Origin: Clostridiales bacterium
Lineage (GTDB): Bacteria > Bacillota > Clostridia > Lachnospirales > Lachnospiraceae
DNA: 8,117 bases
Assembly: GCA_015655565.1 (NCBI GenBank)
Contig: JAATEU010000466.1
Span: 1-8,117, forward strand
Direction: 5' to 3'
Each line of letters begins with the position of its first letter. Positions within the stretch are counted from its first letter, which is position 1. Below the pieces are notes generated by a model that did no database searches, had not been told where the DNA came from, and saw nothing but the letters and a program-made list of their open reading frames with translations. Below, piece after piece: positions 1-6,289 of this stretch. Both the position numbers and the translations under genes were made by a program.

Positions 1-310
1 ATAATTTAATTTCTCCTTAAGACATGATATTAAGTGTATACCCACTATTAAAAATGCTTTATTATTCCAATATATAAGATTATGATAATGAAATTCAATT
101 TCTTTGGGAATTATATAATATAGCACTACTAAAAGTCAATCTATCTTATGGTTTTTAAATGATTTTATTTATCACCTAAAAATAATACAGGTTTTTATAA
201 TCAAAAATACTTCTGTTTTTTAAATACGAAAGGATAGAAATTAAGTATACGCAAGCTTGCACTTCCCATTCCGTTATCCTTATACCGTAATTAAATTAAC
301 ATATTATTTG
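1..310. other. AT-rich non-coding region upstream of the prs promoter
   Basis: No reading frame in this stretch has a plausible start, ribosome binding site and length on either strand, and stops are dense in all frames. It is strongly AT-rich. The only structures seen are a weak terminator-like hairpin (187-221), a 10-bp palindrome GCAAGCTTGC (251-260) and a small GAAAT/ATTTC inverted repeat (90-102). A perfect TATAAT at 114-119 has no matching -35. The region is best read as the intergenic space between an upstream gene outside the window and prs. Confidence 0.6.
187..221 (+). terminator. Weak candidate rho-independent terminator of an upstream gene
   Basis: ACAG-GTTTTT (187-196) can pair with AAAAATAC and CTGT (203-216), with a small bulge and an ATAATC loop. 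Six T residues (216-221) follow. The stem is nearly all A-T, so it would be weak. It would end transcription entering from the left of the window, and no gene for it is visible here. Confidence 0.3.
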
Positions 311-339
311 TTGACGAATGTTAATCGAAGTGTTATAAA
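311..339 (+). promoter_or_regulatory. Sigma-A type promoter of the prs-like gene
   Basis: TTGACG (311-316) is one mismatch from the -35 consensus. Exactly 17 nt later comes TATAAA (334-339), one mismatch from the -10 consensus. Transcription would start near 346, giving a leader of about 30 nt that contains the GGAGG ribosome binding site (364-368). The leader is too short for a riboswitch. Confidence 0.7.
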
Positions 340-374
340 TAGTATGGTAATGAATCACTCTATGGAGGTTTAGT

Positions 375-1547
375 ATGACAACCACAAATAATATGGAAAC
401 ACTTCCGGTCGCACCACTTAAAATTATTTCTTTAGACGGATTTCGGCCATTAGCAGAAAAAATCAACGATTTGATTGTGACGGCCAGACATGATCAGGCT
501 TGGGAATATAAGAATTTACCGGCATTTTTAGGCTATGAAGCCGATAACTTTTTAGTTGATGCGGAATGCCCCAGATTTAATTCGGGAGAAGCAAAAGGGA
601 TCATTAAGGAATCGGTTCAAGGCACAGACTTATATATTTTAGCAGATGTAACAAATCATAGTATTGAGTATAGTCTGGACAATATGGTTAATAGGATGTC
701 TCCGGATAATCATTTTCAGGATCTGAAGCGTTTAATAGACGCCTGTAATGGAAAAGCACATCGCATTAACGTTATCATACCCTTTTTATATGAAGGAAGA
801 CAGAATAAAAGAACGAACCTGGAATCCCTTGACTGTGCTACTGCCTTGCAGGAACTAATAAAAATGGGTGTAAAAAATATAATCACCTTCGATGCCCTGG
901 ATCCCAGAGTACAGAATGCAATACCAATTGACGGTTTTGACAATTTTTACACTTCATATCAATTTATACGGGCTCTATTAGAAACGGAGAAAGGGTTAAA
1001 ACTGGATAATGATCATTTAATGATTATCAGTGCGGATGAAGGCGGAATGTCCAAAGCCGTATTTTATGCTAATATTTTAGGTGTCGACATGGGAATGTTT
1101 TATAAAAGACGCGATTATTCCGTTGTTTTAAATGGTGAGAATCCCGTTGCAGCCTACGAATTTTTGGGCTCCGACGTAGAAGGAAAAACAGTTTTAATTG
1201 TCGCTGATATGATTTTTACAGGTCAGAATATTCTGGAAGCAGCTATGGAGTTAAAGAAGAGAAAGGCATCCAAGATTTTTATTGCTGCTACCTATGGTTT
1301 ATTTGCGGAAGGATATGATGAATTTGATGAATATTTTAAAAAAAGAATTATAGACCGCATATTTACTACCAACCTTACATATTGTTCTCCTGAATTATTA
1401 GAAAAACCCTATTATACCAATGTAGATTTAAGCCGTTATCTCGCATTAATCATAGATACCATAAATCATGACCGGTCCGTTGATGGAATTCTTGATTCCA
1501 CCACACGTATACAGGATATTTTAACGGAGTATAAAAAAAATAATTAA
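375..1547 (+). CDS. Divergent ribose-phosphate pyrophosphokinase (PRPP synthetase) homologue with altered active-site residues
   Basis: The 390-residue protein is a PRPP synthetase homologue: two tandem type I phosphoribosyltransferase folds that normally transfer pyrophosphate from ATP to ribose-5-phosphate in the cytosol. Recognisable segments are SGEAKGIIKESVQGTD (70-85; canonical SGE...I.ESVRG.D), PFLYEGRQNKR (136-146; ATP-binding ARQDRK region), ISADEGG (218-224; canonical SPD.GG), the flexible-loop KRR (244-246) and VADMIFTGQN (276-285; PRPP loop). At about 390 residues it exceeds the usual 310-320, as I recall for a Lachnospiraceae-specific subfamily. Two core residues are changed: the His of the DLHA motif is Leu175, and the first Asp of the PRPP-loop DD pair is Ala277. 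Activity is therefore doubtful, and it may be a regulatory or inactive paralogue. The ATG at 375 is chosen because GGAGG lies 6 nt upstream. It is a single gene with its own promoter, convergent with pgeF. Homology is certain; catalytic function is not. Confidence 0.8.
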   Translation: MTTTNNMETLPVAPLKIISLDGFRPLAEKINDLIVTARHDQAWEYKNLPAFLGYEADNFLVDAECPRFNSGEAKGIIKESVQGTDLYILADVTNHSIEYSLDNMVNRMSPDNHFQDLKRLIDACNGKAHRINVIIPFLYEGRQNKRTNLESLDCATALQELIKMGVKNIITFDALDPRVQNAIPIDGFDNFYTSYQFIRALLETEKGLKLDNDHLMIISADEGGMSKAVFYANILGVDMGMFYKRRDYSVVLNGENPVAAYEFLGSDVEGKTVLIVADMIFTGQNILEAAMELKKRKASKIFIAATYGLFAEGYDEFDEYFKKRIIDRIFTTNLTYCSPELLEKPYYTNVDLSRYLALIIDTINHDRSVDGILDSTTRIQDILTEYKKNN

Positions 1548-1550
1548 TAA

Positions 1551-1595
1551 AACAGATAAGAAAGAAGCTTTCTCATTACGGTGCTCCTTCCTGTT
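1551..1595 (-). terminator. Candidate terminator between convergent pgeF and prs
   Basis: Read on the - strand, AACAGGAAGGAG pairs imperfectly (G-U pairs and one mismatch) with the segment ending CTGTT, which is followed by T-rich DNA down to about 1531. A competing shorter hairpin AGAAAG/CTTTCT (1559-1573) lies inside. It fits the end of the minus-strand operon. On the + strand only three Ts follow, so it would serve prs poorly. Confidence 0.35.
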
Positions 1596-1606
1596 TCTGA
1601 ATACCT

Positions 1607-2446
1607 TCATGATTCCAGCATTAAAAATGCTGCCAGCGTACCTCGTTTTCCATGGGAAGCCCTGTGAGAAAATAATAAATCACTATTACAGGAAGTACAT
1701 ACTTGGGATATATGAATGTTTTCAGATTTTAAACCTGCCTCCAAAAGTATATGACGGTTTGCTTCCCATAAATCTAATTGATATTTATCATTACCTTTCC
1801 CGTAAAGGATATCTTTTAATTGAACTTCGGTGAAACCATTACGGAAGGCTTCCGCAACATCTTGGCTGATTTCATAACACTCTTTGCATATGGACGGTCC
1901 TATCAGGACAATGACTTCTTGCGGATTCGTACCAAAATGCTGCTTCATGGCTTGAAGGGTTGCCTGTCCCATTCTTTTTACCGTACCCCGCCATCCGGAA
2001 TGACTTAAGCCGACAGCATGATTTTTTGTATCCACGAAATATAAAGGAACACAGTCGGCATAATAGGTAACCAAAGGAATTCCAATTATGTTTGTTATCA
2101 GACCGTCGATGCCCTGGTAATCCTTTTCTTTTAAAATACCTTTTCCCTTATCTCCCGCAGTAACCAGTTTAATTTCTGTTTTGTGAACCTGATCCGAGGC
2201 AACTAAGTTTTCCGGATTAAATCCTATGCTTTCACTGATTCTCCTGTAATTCTCATCTACATTTTCAGAATTGTCACCATTATAATATCCCAGATTCATC
2301 GATTCATGGCAGCCTTTACTGACTCCGCCCAGTCTGGTAGAAAACCCATGTTTAATATAATTAACTTCAGACAAACACGGGAAAGTGATATATGGTACAT
2401 TTATATTCGTATTAAGAACCGCATTTTTATTATTTTTAAATTTCAT
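1607..2446 (-). CDS. pgeF: PgeF/YfiH (DUF152, LACC1-like) purine nucleoside phosphorylase family protein
   Basis: This 279-residue protein belongs to the YfiH/LACC1 family, long annotated as polyphenol oxidase or laccase. Characterised members act on purine nucleosides (phosphorylase and deaminase activity), and E. coli PgeF removes faulty peptidoglycan precursors. The zinc-binding residues are present: His88 in SDQVHKT, Cys132 in YADCVPL and His149 in SHSGWRGT. STRLGGVS (37-44) and the C-terminal TSCNSDLLFSHR...RGT block are also typical, and the length is normal. A GTG two codons upstream (2452) overlaps the Shine-Dalgarno sequence, so the ATG at 2446 is the better start. It is the last gene of the minus-strand run, 95 nt after yraN. 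Family assignment is firm; which substrate matters in this organism cannot be told from sequence. Confidence 0.9.
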   Translation of the reverse strand: MKFKNNKNAVLNTNINVPYITFPCLSEVNYIKHGFSTRLGGVSKGCHESMNLGYYNGDNSENVDENYRRISESIGFNPENLVASDQVHKTEIKLVTAGDKGKGILKEKDYQGIDGLITNIIGIPLVTYYADCVPLYFVDTKNHAVGLSHSGWRGTVKRMGQATLQAMKQHFGTNPQEVIVLIGPSICKECYEISQDVAEAFRNGFTEVQLKDILYGKGNDKYQLDLWEANRHILLEAGLKSENIHISQVCTSCNSDLLFSHRASHGKRGTLAAFLMLES

Positions 2447-2456
2447 ATTCACTCCC
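2444..2456 (-). promoter_or_regulatory. Ribosome binding site that fixes the pgeF start
   Basis: GGGAG occupies 2456-2452 and is separated by 5 nt from the ATG at 2446-2444. The in-frame GTG at 2452-2450 shares its first base with this motif and cannot use it, so the shorter protein is preferred. Confidence 0.75.
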
Positions 2457-2492
2457 AGGTCTTATGCTAAGTTTATTGCTAATTTATTAAAG

Positions 2493-2510
2493 AGACTTTT
2501 TCAGCAGTCT
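2493..2510 (-). terminator. Weak hairpin in the yraN-pgeF gap
   Basis: On the - strand AGACT and AGTCT form a 5-bp stem around an 8-nt loop, followed by CTTTAAT. The stem is short and the T-run poor, so it could at most attenuate read-through from yraN into pgeF. No promoter that I trust is visible in the rest of this 95-nt gap. Confidence 0.25.
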
Positions 2511-2541
2511 TCCTTATTCTTCAGGATAAAAATTCACCATC

Positions 2542-2898
2542 TTAGAAAATGGCCTCAAAGGCATTTTGTATTAAAGAGATTTCCCGGTCTAAAATAATTA
2601 CGACATCAAAACGGCAGGGAGTATCCACAGGAATATGCTTTTTTAACATATAATACTCAGCGGTACGGGTGATTTTTTGTCTCTTATAAGTATCTACCGC
2701 TTCCTGCGGTAAACCTTTTGCCGTATTTTTCCGGTATTTCACTTCAACGAAAATGAGATAGCCGTTTTCGTTGGCAATAATGTCAATTTCTCCGGTTCTG
2801 CATTGAAAATTATGTTCAATAATTACATATCCCCGTTCCATTAAATACCGGACAGCAATTTGCTCATACTGCGTTCCAACGGATCGTTTATTATACAT
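2542..2898 (-). CDS. yraN: UPF0102 family YraN endonuclease-like protein
   Basis: The 118-residue protein matches the UPF0102/YraN family in length and motifs. An N-terminal helix (GTQYEQIAVRYL, 8-19) is followed by GY.I...N and then by the nuclease-like core GEIDIIA (36-42) and FVEVKYR (50-56). Asp39, Glu52 and Lys54 make a PD-(D/E)XK-type site, and a later RFDVVII strand (96-102) is also typical. The fold is related to Holliday-junction resolvases and restriction endonucleases, but the cellular role of the family is not well established. The start is supported by GGGGAG 6 nt upstream. That site overlaps the end of the preceding gene, whose stop lies 3 nt before this ATG, so translation is probably coupled. 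Placement beside rnhB and ylqH is a common Firmicute arrangement. Confidence 0.92.
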   Translation of the reverse strand: MYNKRSVGTQYEQIAVRYLMERGYVIIEHNFQCRTGEIDIIANENGYLIFVEVKYRKNTAKGLPQEAVDTYKRQKITRTAEYYMLKKHIPVDTPCRFDVVIILDREISLIQNAFEAIF

Positions 2899-2901
2899 AA
2901 A

Positions 2902-3228
2902 CTACTCCCCTTTCGGAAGAACCTTGGCTTTTATACGGTCCATATTATCAACAAATATTAAAATTTCCGATACAACCTCATATAATTCAGGAGGAATATA
3001 ATCACCTATATTTAATTTTGAAAGAGTTGCCGCCAATTGCTCATCCTTATGAACCGGTATATGATTATTATCAGCAGTTTGAAGGATCTTATCGGCTAAA
3101 TACCCTTTACCGGAAGCAATAATCTTCGGAGCAGCCTCCTCCGGATTATATGCCAATGCAATGGCCGTTTTATTATGATATGGTGTATTTTTTTGTTTAT
3201 TTTCTGTTTTATCTGAGCTTTCCGTCAT
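2902..3228 (-). CDS. ylqH: YlqH-type protein: stand-alone C-terminal domain of the FlhB/EscU/YscU family
   Basis: The 108-residue soluble protein resembles only the cytoplasmic C-terminal domain of the flagellar/type III secretion switch protein FlhB. A polar, low-complexity N-terminus (1-19) precedes the domain: AIALAYNPEEAAPKIIASGKG (22-42), ADKILQTADNNHIPV (45-59), then D.QLAATLSKLNIGDYIPPELYE (62-84). The self-cleaving NPTH site of true FlhB is replaced by NPEE (28-31), so autocleavage is not expected; this is usual for YlqH-like proteins. There are no membrane segments. B. subtilis has the homologue ylqH downstream of rnhB, matching this position. Its function is unknown, and a flagellar role should not be assumed. 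The ATG at 3228 has AAAGGAG 7 nt upstream. Confidence 0.85.
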   Translation of the reverse strand: MTESSDKTENKQKNTPYHNKTAIALAYNPEEAAPKIIASGKGYLADKILQTADNNHIPVHKDEQLAATLSKLNIGDYIPPELYEVVSEILIFVDNMDRIKAKVLPKGE

Positions 3229-3252
3229 ATCCGGACTCCTTTTTTCATCTTT

Positions 3253-3294
3253 CCCGCTGCTTTAAATTTTTCCCCATCTGCTTTAAATTTTAAC
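3253..3294. repeat. Imperfect 21-bp tandem repeat between rnhB and ylqH
   Basis: Two adjacent 21-bp units (3253-3273 and 3274-3294) share a perfect 14-base core CTGCTTTAAATTTT (3257-3270 and 3278-3291) and differ mainly at their edges. The unit sits just past the rnhB stop, in the 68-nt gap before ylqH. It probably arose by local slippage or duplication. Confidence 0.8.
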
Positions 3295-3296
3295 CC

Positions 3297-4055
3297 TCAG
3301 AAGAAATTCTTAATAAAACTTGCCCTATGGATAGGCGACGGACCTATATTTTTAAGAATTTTAATATGCTCCTTAGAGCCATAACCTGTATTGGCTGCAA
3401 AACCATATTGCGGGAATATTTTATCATACGCAACCATAAGCCGGACCCGGGTTACTTTTGCAATAATGCTTGCTGCAGCTATGGATATACTTTTTGTATC
3501 ACCTTTAATAATGGGAACCTGCTTAATTTTAACTTTAGGTATGGTAACCGCATCATTTAAAAGCAACTCGGGAGCTACAGAGAGATTGGCAATTGCCTGG
3601 TGCATAGCCTAATAGGTTGCCTGCAGTATGTTTATTTCATCAATTTTAGCCGGAGGGATGCTTCCAACTCCAACAGCTATTGCCTGTTCCATAATTTCAT
3701 CGTATAATTCTTCTCTTTTTTTCTCCGATAGCTGTTTGGAATCGTTAATATATAAAATATTGCAATCCCTGGGCAGGATTACGGCACCGGCAACTACGGG
3801 TCCGGCTAAAGGGCCTCTTCCAACCTCATCAATACCACAGATATAAGTGTATTCCCTATATCTATATTCATAGAACTTCATTAAACCGGTTCTTTTTATT
3901 TCCTGTAGGTGCTTTTGCTTTTCTAAATCATATTTTTTAATTAATTTTATTACACCGGCCCTGGCATCGTTTCGGTACTTATTTAATGTATCGTCCAGAT
4001 GCTCCGGATCCGTTAGTTCCAATTCATTTTTTATATCTGTTATTCTTATCTCCAA
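3297..4055 (-). pseudogene. rnhB: Ribonuclease HII, disrupted by an in-frame TAG and a catalytic Asp-to-Val change
   Basis: An intact gene would encode RNase HII, which nicks RNA in RNA-DNA hybrids and starts removal of misinserted ribonucleotides. The frame runs 253 codons including both stops, against about 255 residues in B. subtilis RnhB. Codons 1-75 are the clostridial/bacillar N-terminal extension. The DEVGRG motif (Asp76, Glu77), NDSKQLS (104-110), Asp168, [13 protein letters not shown] (191-203) and the GYGSKEH block are all recognisable. Codon 149 is TAG (3609-3611), in the same frame as the downstream half, so this is a nonsense mutation and not a frameshift. Codon 204 is GTC (Val) where the family has the fourth catalytic acid (AKVTRD). 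Translation starts at TTG 4055. An ATG two codons past the TAG (3605) could restart, giving a 102-residue C-terminal piece, but neither fragment would be a complete enzyme. Two separate lesions make loss of function likely. Confidence 0.85.
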
Positions 4056-4069
4056 GTTATTCTCCCTTT
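4053..4069 (-). promoter_or_regulatory. Ribosome binding site specifying a TTG start for rnhB
   Basis: AAAGGGAG (4069-4062) lies 6 nt before TTG (4055-4053). No ATG or GTG in this frame sits at a usable distance, and the MEIRITDIKN N-terminus matches where RnhB proteins with the N-terminal extension begin. Confidence 0.7.
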
Positions 4070-4072
4070 ACA

Positions 4073-4687
4073 TTAGTAATTTATAAAACCAAATCGGTTT
4101 AAAGGCCAAATCCGAACCCAGGCTTTCCCAATGATTGATGATTTAGAAATATTGCCTACCGCAGGGTCTCTGCTGTCCGTACTGTGATTCCGGTTATCCC
4201 CTAATACAAAATATTCAGTATCACCCAGTACAACCGGTGATGATGCAATTCCTTCATTATCATCAGATATCAATTCTTTTCCATAATCTTCCTTCAGTAA
4301 CTGGCTGTTAATATATATTTTACCGTCAATAATCTGTACCGTTTCACCCGGCAGCCCAATAATTCTTTTAATATAAAAAACATCTTCGGACTCATCAACG
4401 GGAAAAACGACAATATCAAATCTATCCGGTTTCATAAAATGATAAGAAAATTTATCAACAATCAAATTATCCTGATCAGAGAGGGTGTTTTCCATGGATT
4501 GGCCAAGGACCAGTGTTCTTTGCCCAATAAATTGAAGGATTAAAAATGTAGAAAGAAAAACAAGGACCAGATAGAACAACAGATGCAAAAACTCAGTAAA
4601 AAATTTTTTGCTTTTTCTGTCATTTGTACTTTCATCCTCCATATTAGGTTCTAAATTATTATGTTCTAATTTATGCTCTAAAAACAC
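4073..4687 (-). CDS. lepB: Signal peptidase I (second copy, downstream of rbgA)
   Basis: This type I signal peptidase (peptidase family S26A) of 204 residues cleaves signal peptides on the outer face of the membrane. After a polar N-terminal tail comes one membrane segment (about 33-56), then LGQSMENTL (61-69) with nucleophile Ser64, VDKFSYHFMKPDRFDIVVFP (77-96), YIKRIIGLPGETVQI (105-119) with the general base Lys107, and FVLGDNRNHSTDSRD (160-174). The single N-terminal anchor is the usual Gram-positive form. The Pro common in GxSMxPTL is Asn here. The frame stays open further upstream into the rbgA end, but GTG at 4687 is preferred because a GAGGTG ribosome binding site lies just before it. 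The stop is 17 nt from the rnhB start. It is clearly paralogous to the copy at 5588-6178. Confidence 0.93.
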   Translation of the reverse strand: MFLEHKLEHNNLEPNMEDESTNDRKSKKFFTEFLHLLFYLVLVFLSTFLILQFIGQRTLVLGQSMENTLSDQDNLIVDKFSYHFMKPDRFDIVVFPVDESEDVFYIKRIIGLPGETVQIIDGKIYINSQLLKEDYGKELISDDNEGIASSPVVLGDTEYFVLGDNRNHSTDSRDPAVGNISKSSIIGKAWVRIWPLNRFGFINY

Positions 4688-4698
4688 ACAACCACCTC
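4685..4698 (-). promoter_or_regulatory. Ribosome binding site specifying a GTG start for the second lepB
   Basis: GAGGTG (4698-4693) is complementary to the 16S 3' end; counted from its GAGG core, 7 nt separate it from GTG (4687-4685). Upstream in-frame ATG (4750) lies inside rbgA, and the later ATG (residue 16 of the chosen protein) has no ribosome binding site. Confidence 0.7.
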
Positions 4699-4721
4699 TT
4701 TCTTTCCTGCAGGCTATATGA

Positions 4722-5588
4722 TTAACTGGTCTGCTCAGTATCAGAAACACTTGGAAATTCCAAGGTAATCGTACCTAATCTTCCATTTCTGAAATCATCC
4801 ATGACAATACCTGCTGCTTTATTTAAGTCTAATTCACCACCCTTAATTCTGCAAGCTCTTTTTTCGGCAATACCGCTTAAAGTTTTTACAGCGTCATCAC
4901 TTTCTTCTACTCCATAGCGGTTCGCCAGGTTTCCTTTATAATTGAGGATTAGAAATTTTATTAACTCCAGGGATAATTCAAAAGTATTAAGTATTTCCTC
5001 CCGCAGGGAACCAATAAATGCCAGCCTGAGGCCAACGGACTGATCTTCAAATTTTGGCCACAAAATACCGGGAGTATCTAATAAATCAATATTTTTATTT
5101 ATTTTAATCCATTGTTTTCCTTTTGTCACACCGGGTTTATTGCCGGTTTTGGTAGCAGCTTTACCTGCAATGCTGTTTATAAAGGTTGATTTGCCTACAT
5201 TGGGAATACCTACTACCATTGCACGCAGGGGACGGTTTAAAATACCCCTTTTCCGGTTCCTTTCAATTTTTTCTTTACAAGCCTGCTGGACCACCTCATT
5301 TACTTTTCTTATTCCATTTCCATTTTTTGAATTCACCAAGGTTACAAAGTATCCCTGTCTTTCAAAATAAGCCTTCCAATGATCTGTATACTTTGGATCA
5401 GCTAAATCGTATTTATTTAATAAAATGACACGGGATTTGTTTTTAGCAAGTTCATCAATATCCGGATTTTTACTGCTAAGCGGAATCCTGGCATCTACCA
5501 GTTCAATTACAACATCTATTAACTTCATATCCTCCTGCATCATGCGTTTTGCTTTTGACATATGACCGGGGTACCATTGAAAATGCAT
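4722..5588 (-). CDS. rbgA: Ribosome biogenesis GTPase RbgA (YlqF)
   Basis: The 288-residue cytosolic GTPase drives late assembly of the 50S subunit. It shows the circularly permuted order of the YlqF/YawG family: G4 NKYD (58-61), then G1 GIPNVGKS (127-134), the G2 threonine in GVTKG (153-157) and G3 DTPG (171-174). The N-terminal MHFQWYPGHMSKAKR is diagnostic, and the C-terminal part (about 190-275) is the helical RNA-contacting domain. Length is normal (B. subtilis 282). Its ATG overlaps the preceding lepB stop as TAATG, and AAAGGAG lies 8 nt upstream inside that gene, so translation is coupled. It sits between two signal peptidase genes. In B. subtilis rbgA directly follows rplS. Confidence 0.97.
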   Translation of the reverse strand: MHFQWYPGHMSKAKRMMQEDMKLIDVVIELVDARIPLSSKNPDIDELAKNKSRVILLNKYDLADPKYTDHWKAYFERQGYFVTLVNSKNGNGIRKVNEVVQQACKEKIERNRKRGILNRPLRAMVVGIPNVGKSTFINSIAGKAATKTGNKPGVTKGKQWIKINKNIDLLDTPGILWPKFEDQSVGLRLAFIGSLREEILNTFELSLELIKFLILNYKGNLANRYGVEESDDAVKTLSGIAEKRACRIKGGELDLNKAAGIVMDDFRNGRLGTITLEFPSVSDTEQTS

Positions 5589-6178
5589 TAATTTTTCTCC
5601 TTTTTCTTATTTAAATTATTCACAAAATCAAAATCATTGCTGCGAATCCAGGCTTTACCGATAATATCATCAAATAATATATTTCCAATATTGGCGAAAC
5701 GGCTGTCTTCACTATTATTTCGATTGTCACCTAATACAAAGTATTCGTTTTTATCCAATTGAATTTCCTCCGCTGCAAGGCCGCTGTTATTCATGGAATC
5801 TGCAACGATAGGCTCTGTAAGGACTTCACCGCCTATATAAATTTTACCGTCCAAAATTTGTACGGTTTCACCAGGCAATCCAATGATCCTTTTTATATTA
5901 TAATAGCTGTGCTCTTTATTAGTCTGTTTAAATACAATTACATCATATCGTTCCGGCTTCGAAAAACGGTAAGAAAACTTATTAATAATAATTTTATCCT
6001 GATCGTTTAAGGTTATTACCATGGAATCACCCAGCATGGTCGTTTTTTCAAGTGCATAATTTACTATAAAGTAAGCGGATGCTATTACAGCAGCAATTTC
6101 AGCGCTCCAAATAATAATATTGATTATAATTTTTTTAATAATAGGCCTTTTACTTGCCTTATCAAAATCAAATTCCAT
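5588..6178 (-). CDS. lepB: Signal peptidase I (first copy, upstream of rbgA)
   Basis: The 196-residue S26A signal peptidase has a short basic N-terminus (KASKRPIIKK), one membrane segment (about 17-42), MLGDSMVITL (48-57) with nucleophile Ser52, NKFSYRFSKPERYDVIVF (66-83), YNIKRIIGLPGETVQI (93-108) with general base Lys96, and YFVLGDNRNNSEDSR (146-160). The dyad is intact, so it should be active. The usual Pro after SM is Ile here. The ATG at 6178 has AGGAG 6 nt upstream. It is the first gene after the rplS terminator, so it probably begins a separate transcript, although I see no good promoter in front of it. It is a paralogue of the lepB at 4073-4687, with many identical stretches around the Lys box. 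Confidence 0.95.
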   Translation of the reverse strand: MEFDFDKASKRPIIKKIIINIIIWSAEIAAVIASAYFIVNYALEKTTMLGDSMVITLNDQDKIIINKFSYRFSKPERYDVIVFKQTNKEHSYYNIKRIIGLPGETVQILDGKIYIGGEVLTEPIVADSMNNSGLAAEEIQLDKNEYFVLGDNRNNSEDSRFANIGNILFDDIIGKAWIRSNDFDFVNNLNKKKEKN

Positions 6179-6197
6179 ACCTTGCTCCTATTTTACC

Positions 6198-6228
6198 AAC
6201 GGCAAATGCTGTAAAATCTTTGCCTGTT
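6198..6228 (-). other. Hairpin in the rplS-lepB gap
   Basis: On the - strand AAC-A-GGCAAA (6228-6219) pairs with TTTGCC-GTT (6206-6198), a 9-bp stem with one bulged A and a 12-nt loop. It begins directly after the terminator T-run and ends 9 nt before the lepB AGGAG. No T-run follows, so it is not a terminator. It may be a 5' leader structure or chance. Confidence 0.45.
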
Positions 6229-6260
6229 AAAAAAGAGACAATACCTAAGTAGTTGTCCCT
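6229..6260 (-). terminator. Strong rho-independent terminator after rplS
   Basis: On the - strand AGGGACAA (6260-6253) pairs with TTGTCTCT (6241-6234). A further TAC/GTA pairing inside, beyond a single bulged C, leaves a TTAG loop. The stem is followed by a run of T residues (6234-6229). It lies 30 nt past the rplS stop and separates the trmD-rplS transcript from the lepB-rbgA operon. Confidence 0.85.
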
Positions 6261-6289
6261 TCCCGTTTTTGTGTTTATTCCGTAAAAAA

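Noticed and set aside
114..119. Perfect TATAAT as a promoter
   Set aside because: There is no acceptable -35 at 16-18 nt on the + strand and no gene nearby. Such strings are expected in DNA this AT-rich.
251..260. GCAAGCTTGC palindrome as an operator
   Set aside because: It is about 50 nt upstream of the prs promoter, occurs once, and matches no operator I recognise.
1609..1833. Open frame on the + strand antisense to pgeF
   Set aside because: It lies entirely within pgeF, has no ribosome binding site and encodes nothing recognisable. The same holds for other opposite-strand frames inside yraN, rnhB, rbgA, lepB and prs.
2902..3228. Flagellar or type III secretion function for the FlhB-like protein
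   Set aside because: Only the C-terminal domain is present, the NPTH cleavage site is NPEE, and no flagellar or secretion gene is nearby.
3609..3611. TAG as a pyrrolysine or other recoded codon
   Set aside because: The same gene has also lost a catalytic Asp, no other gene in the window has an internal TAG, and no pyl gene or structured recoding signal is visible.
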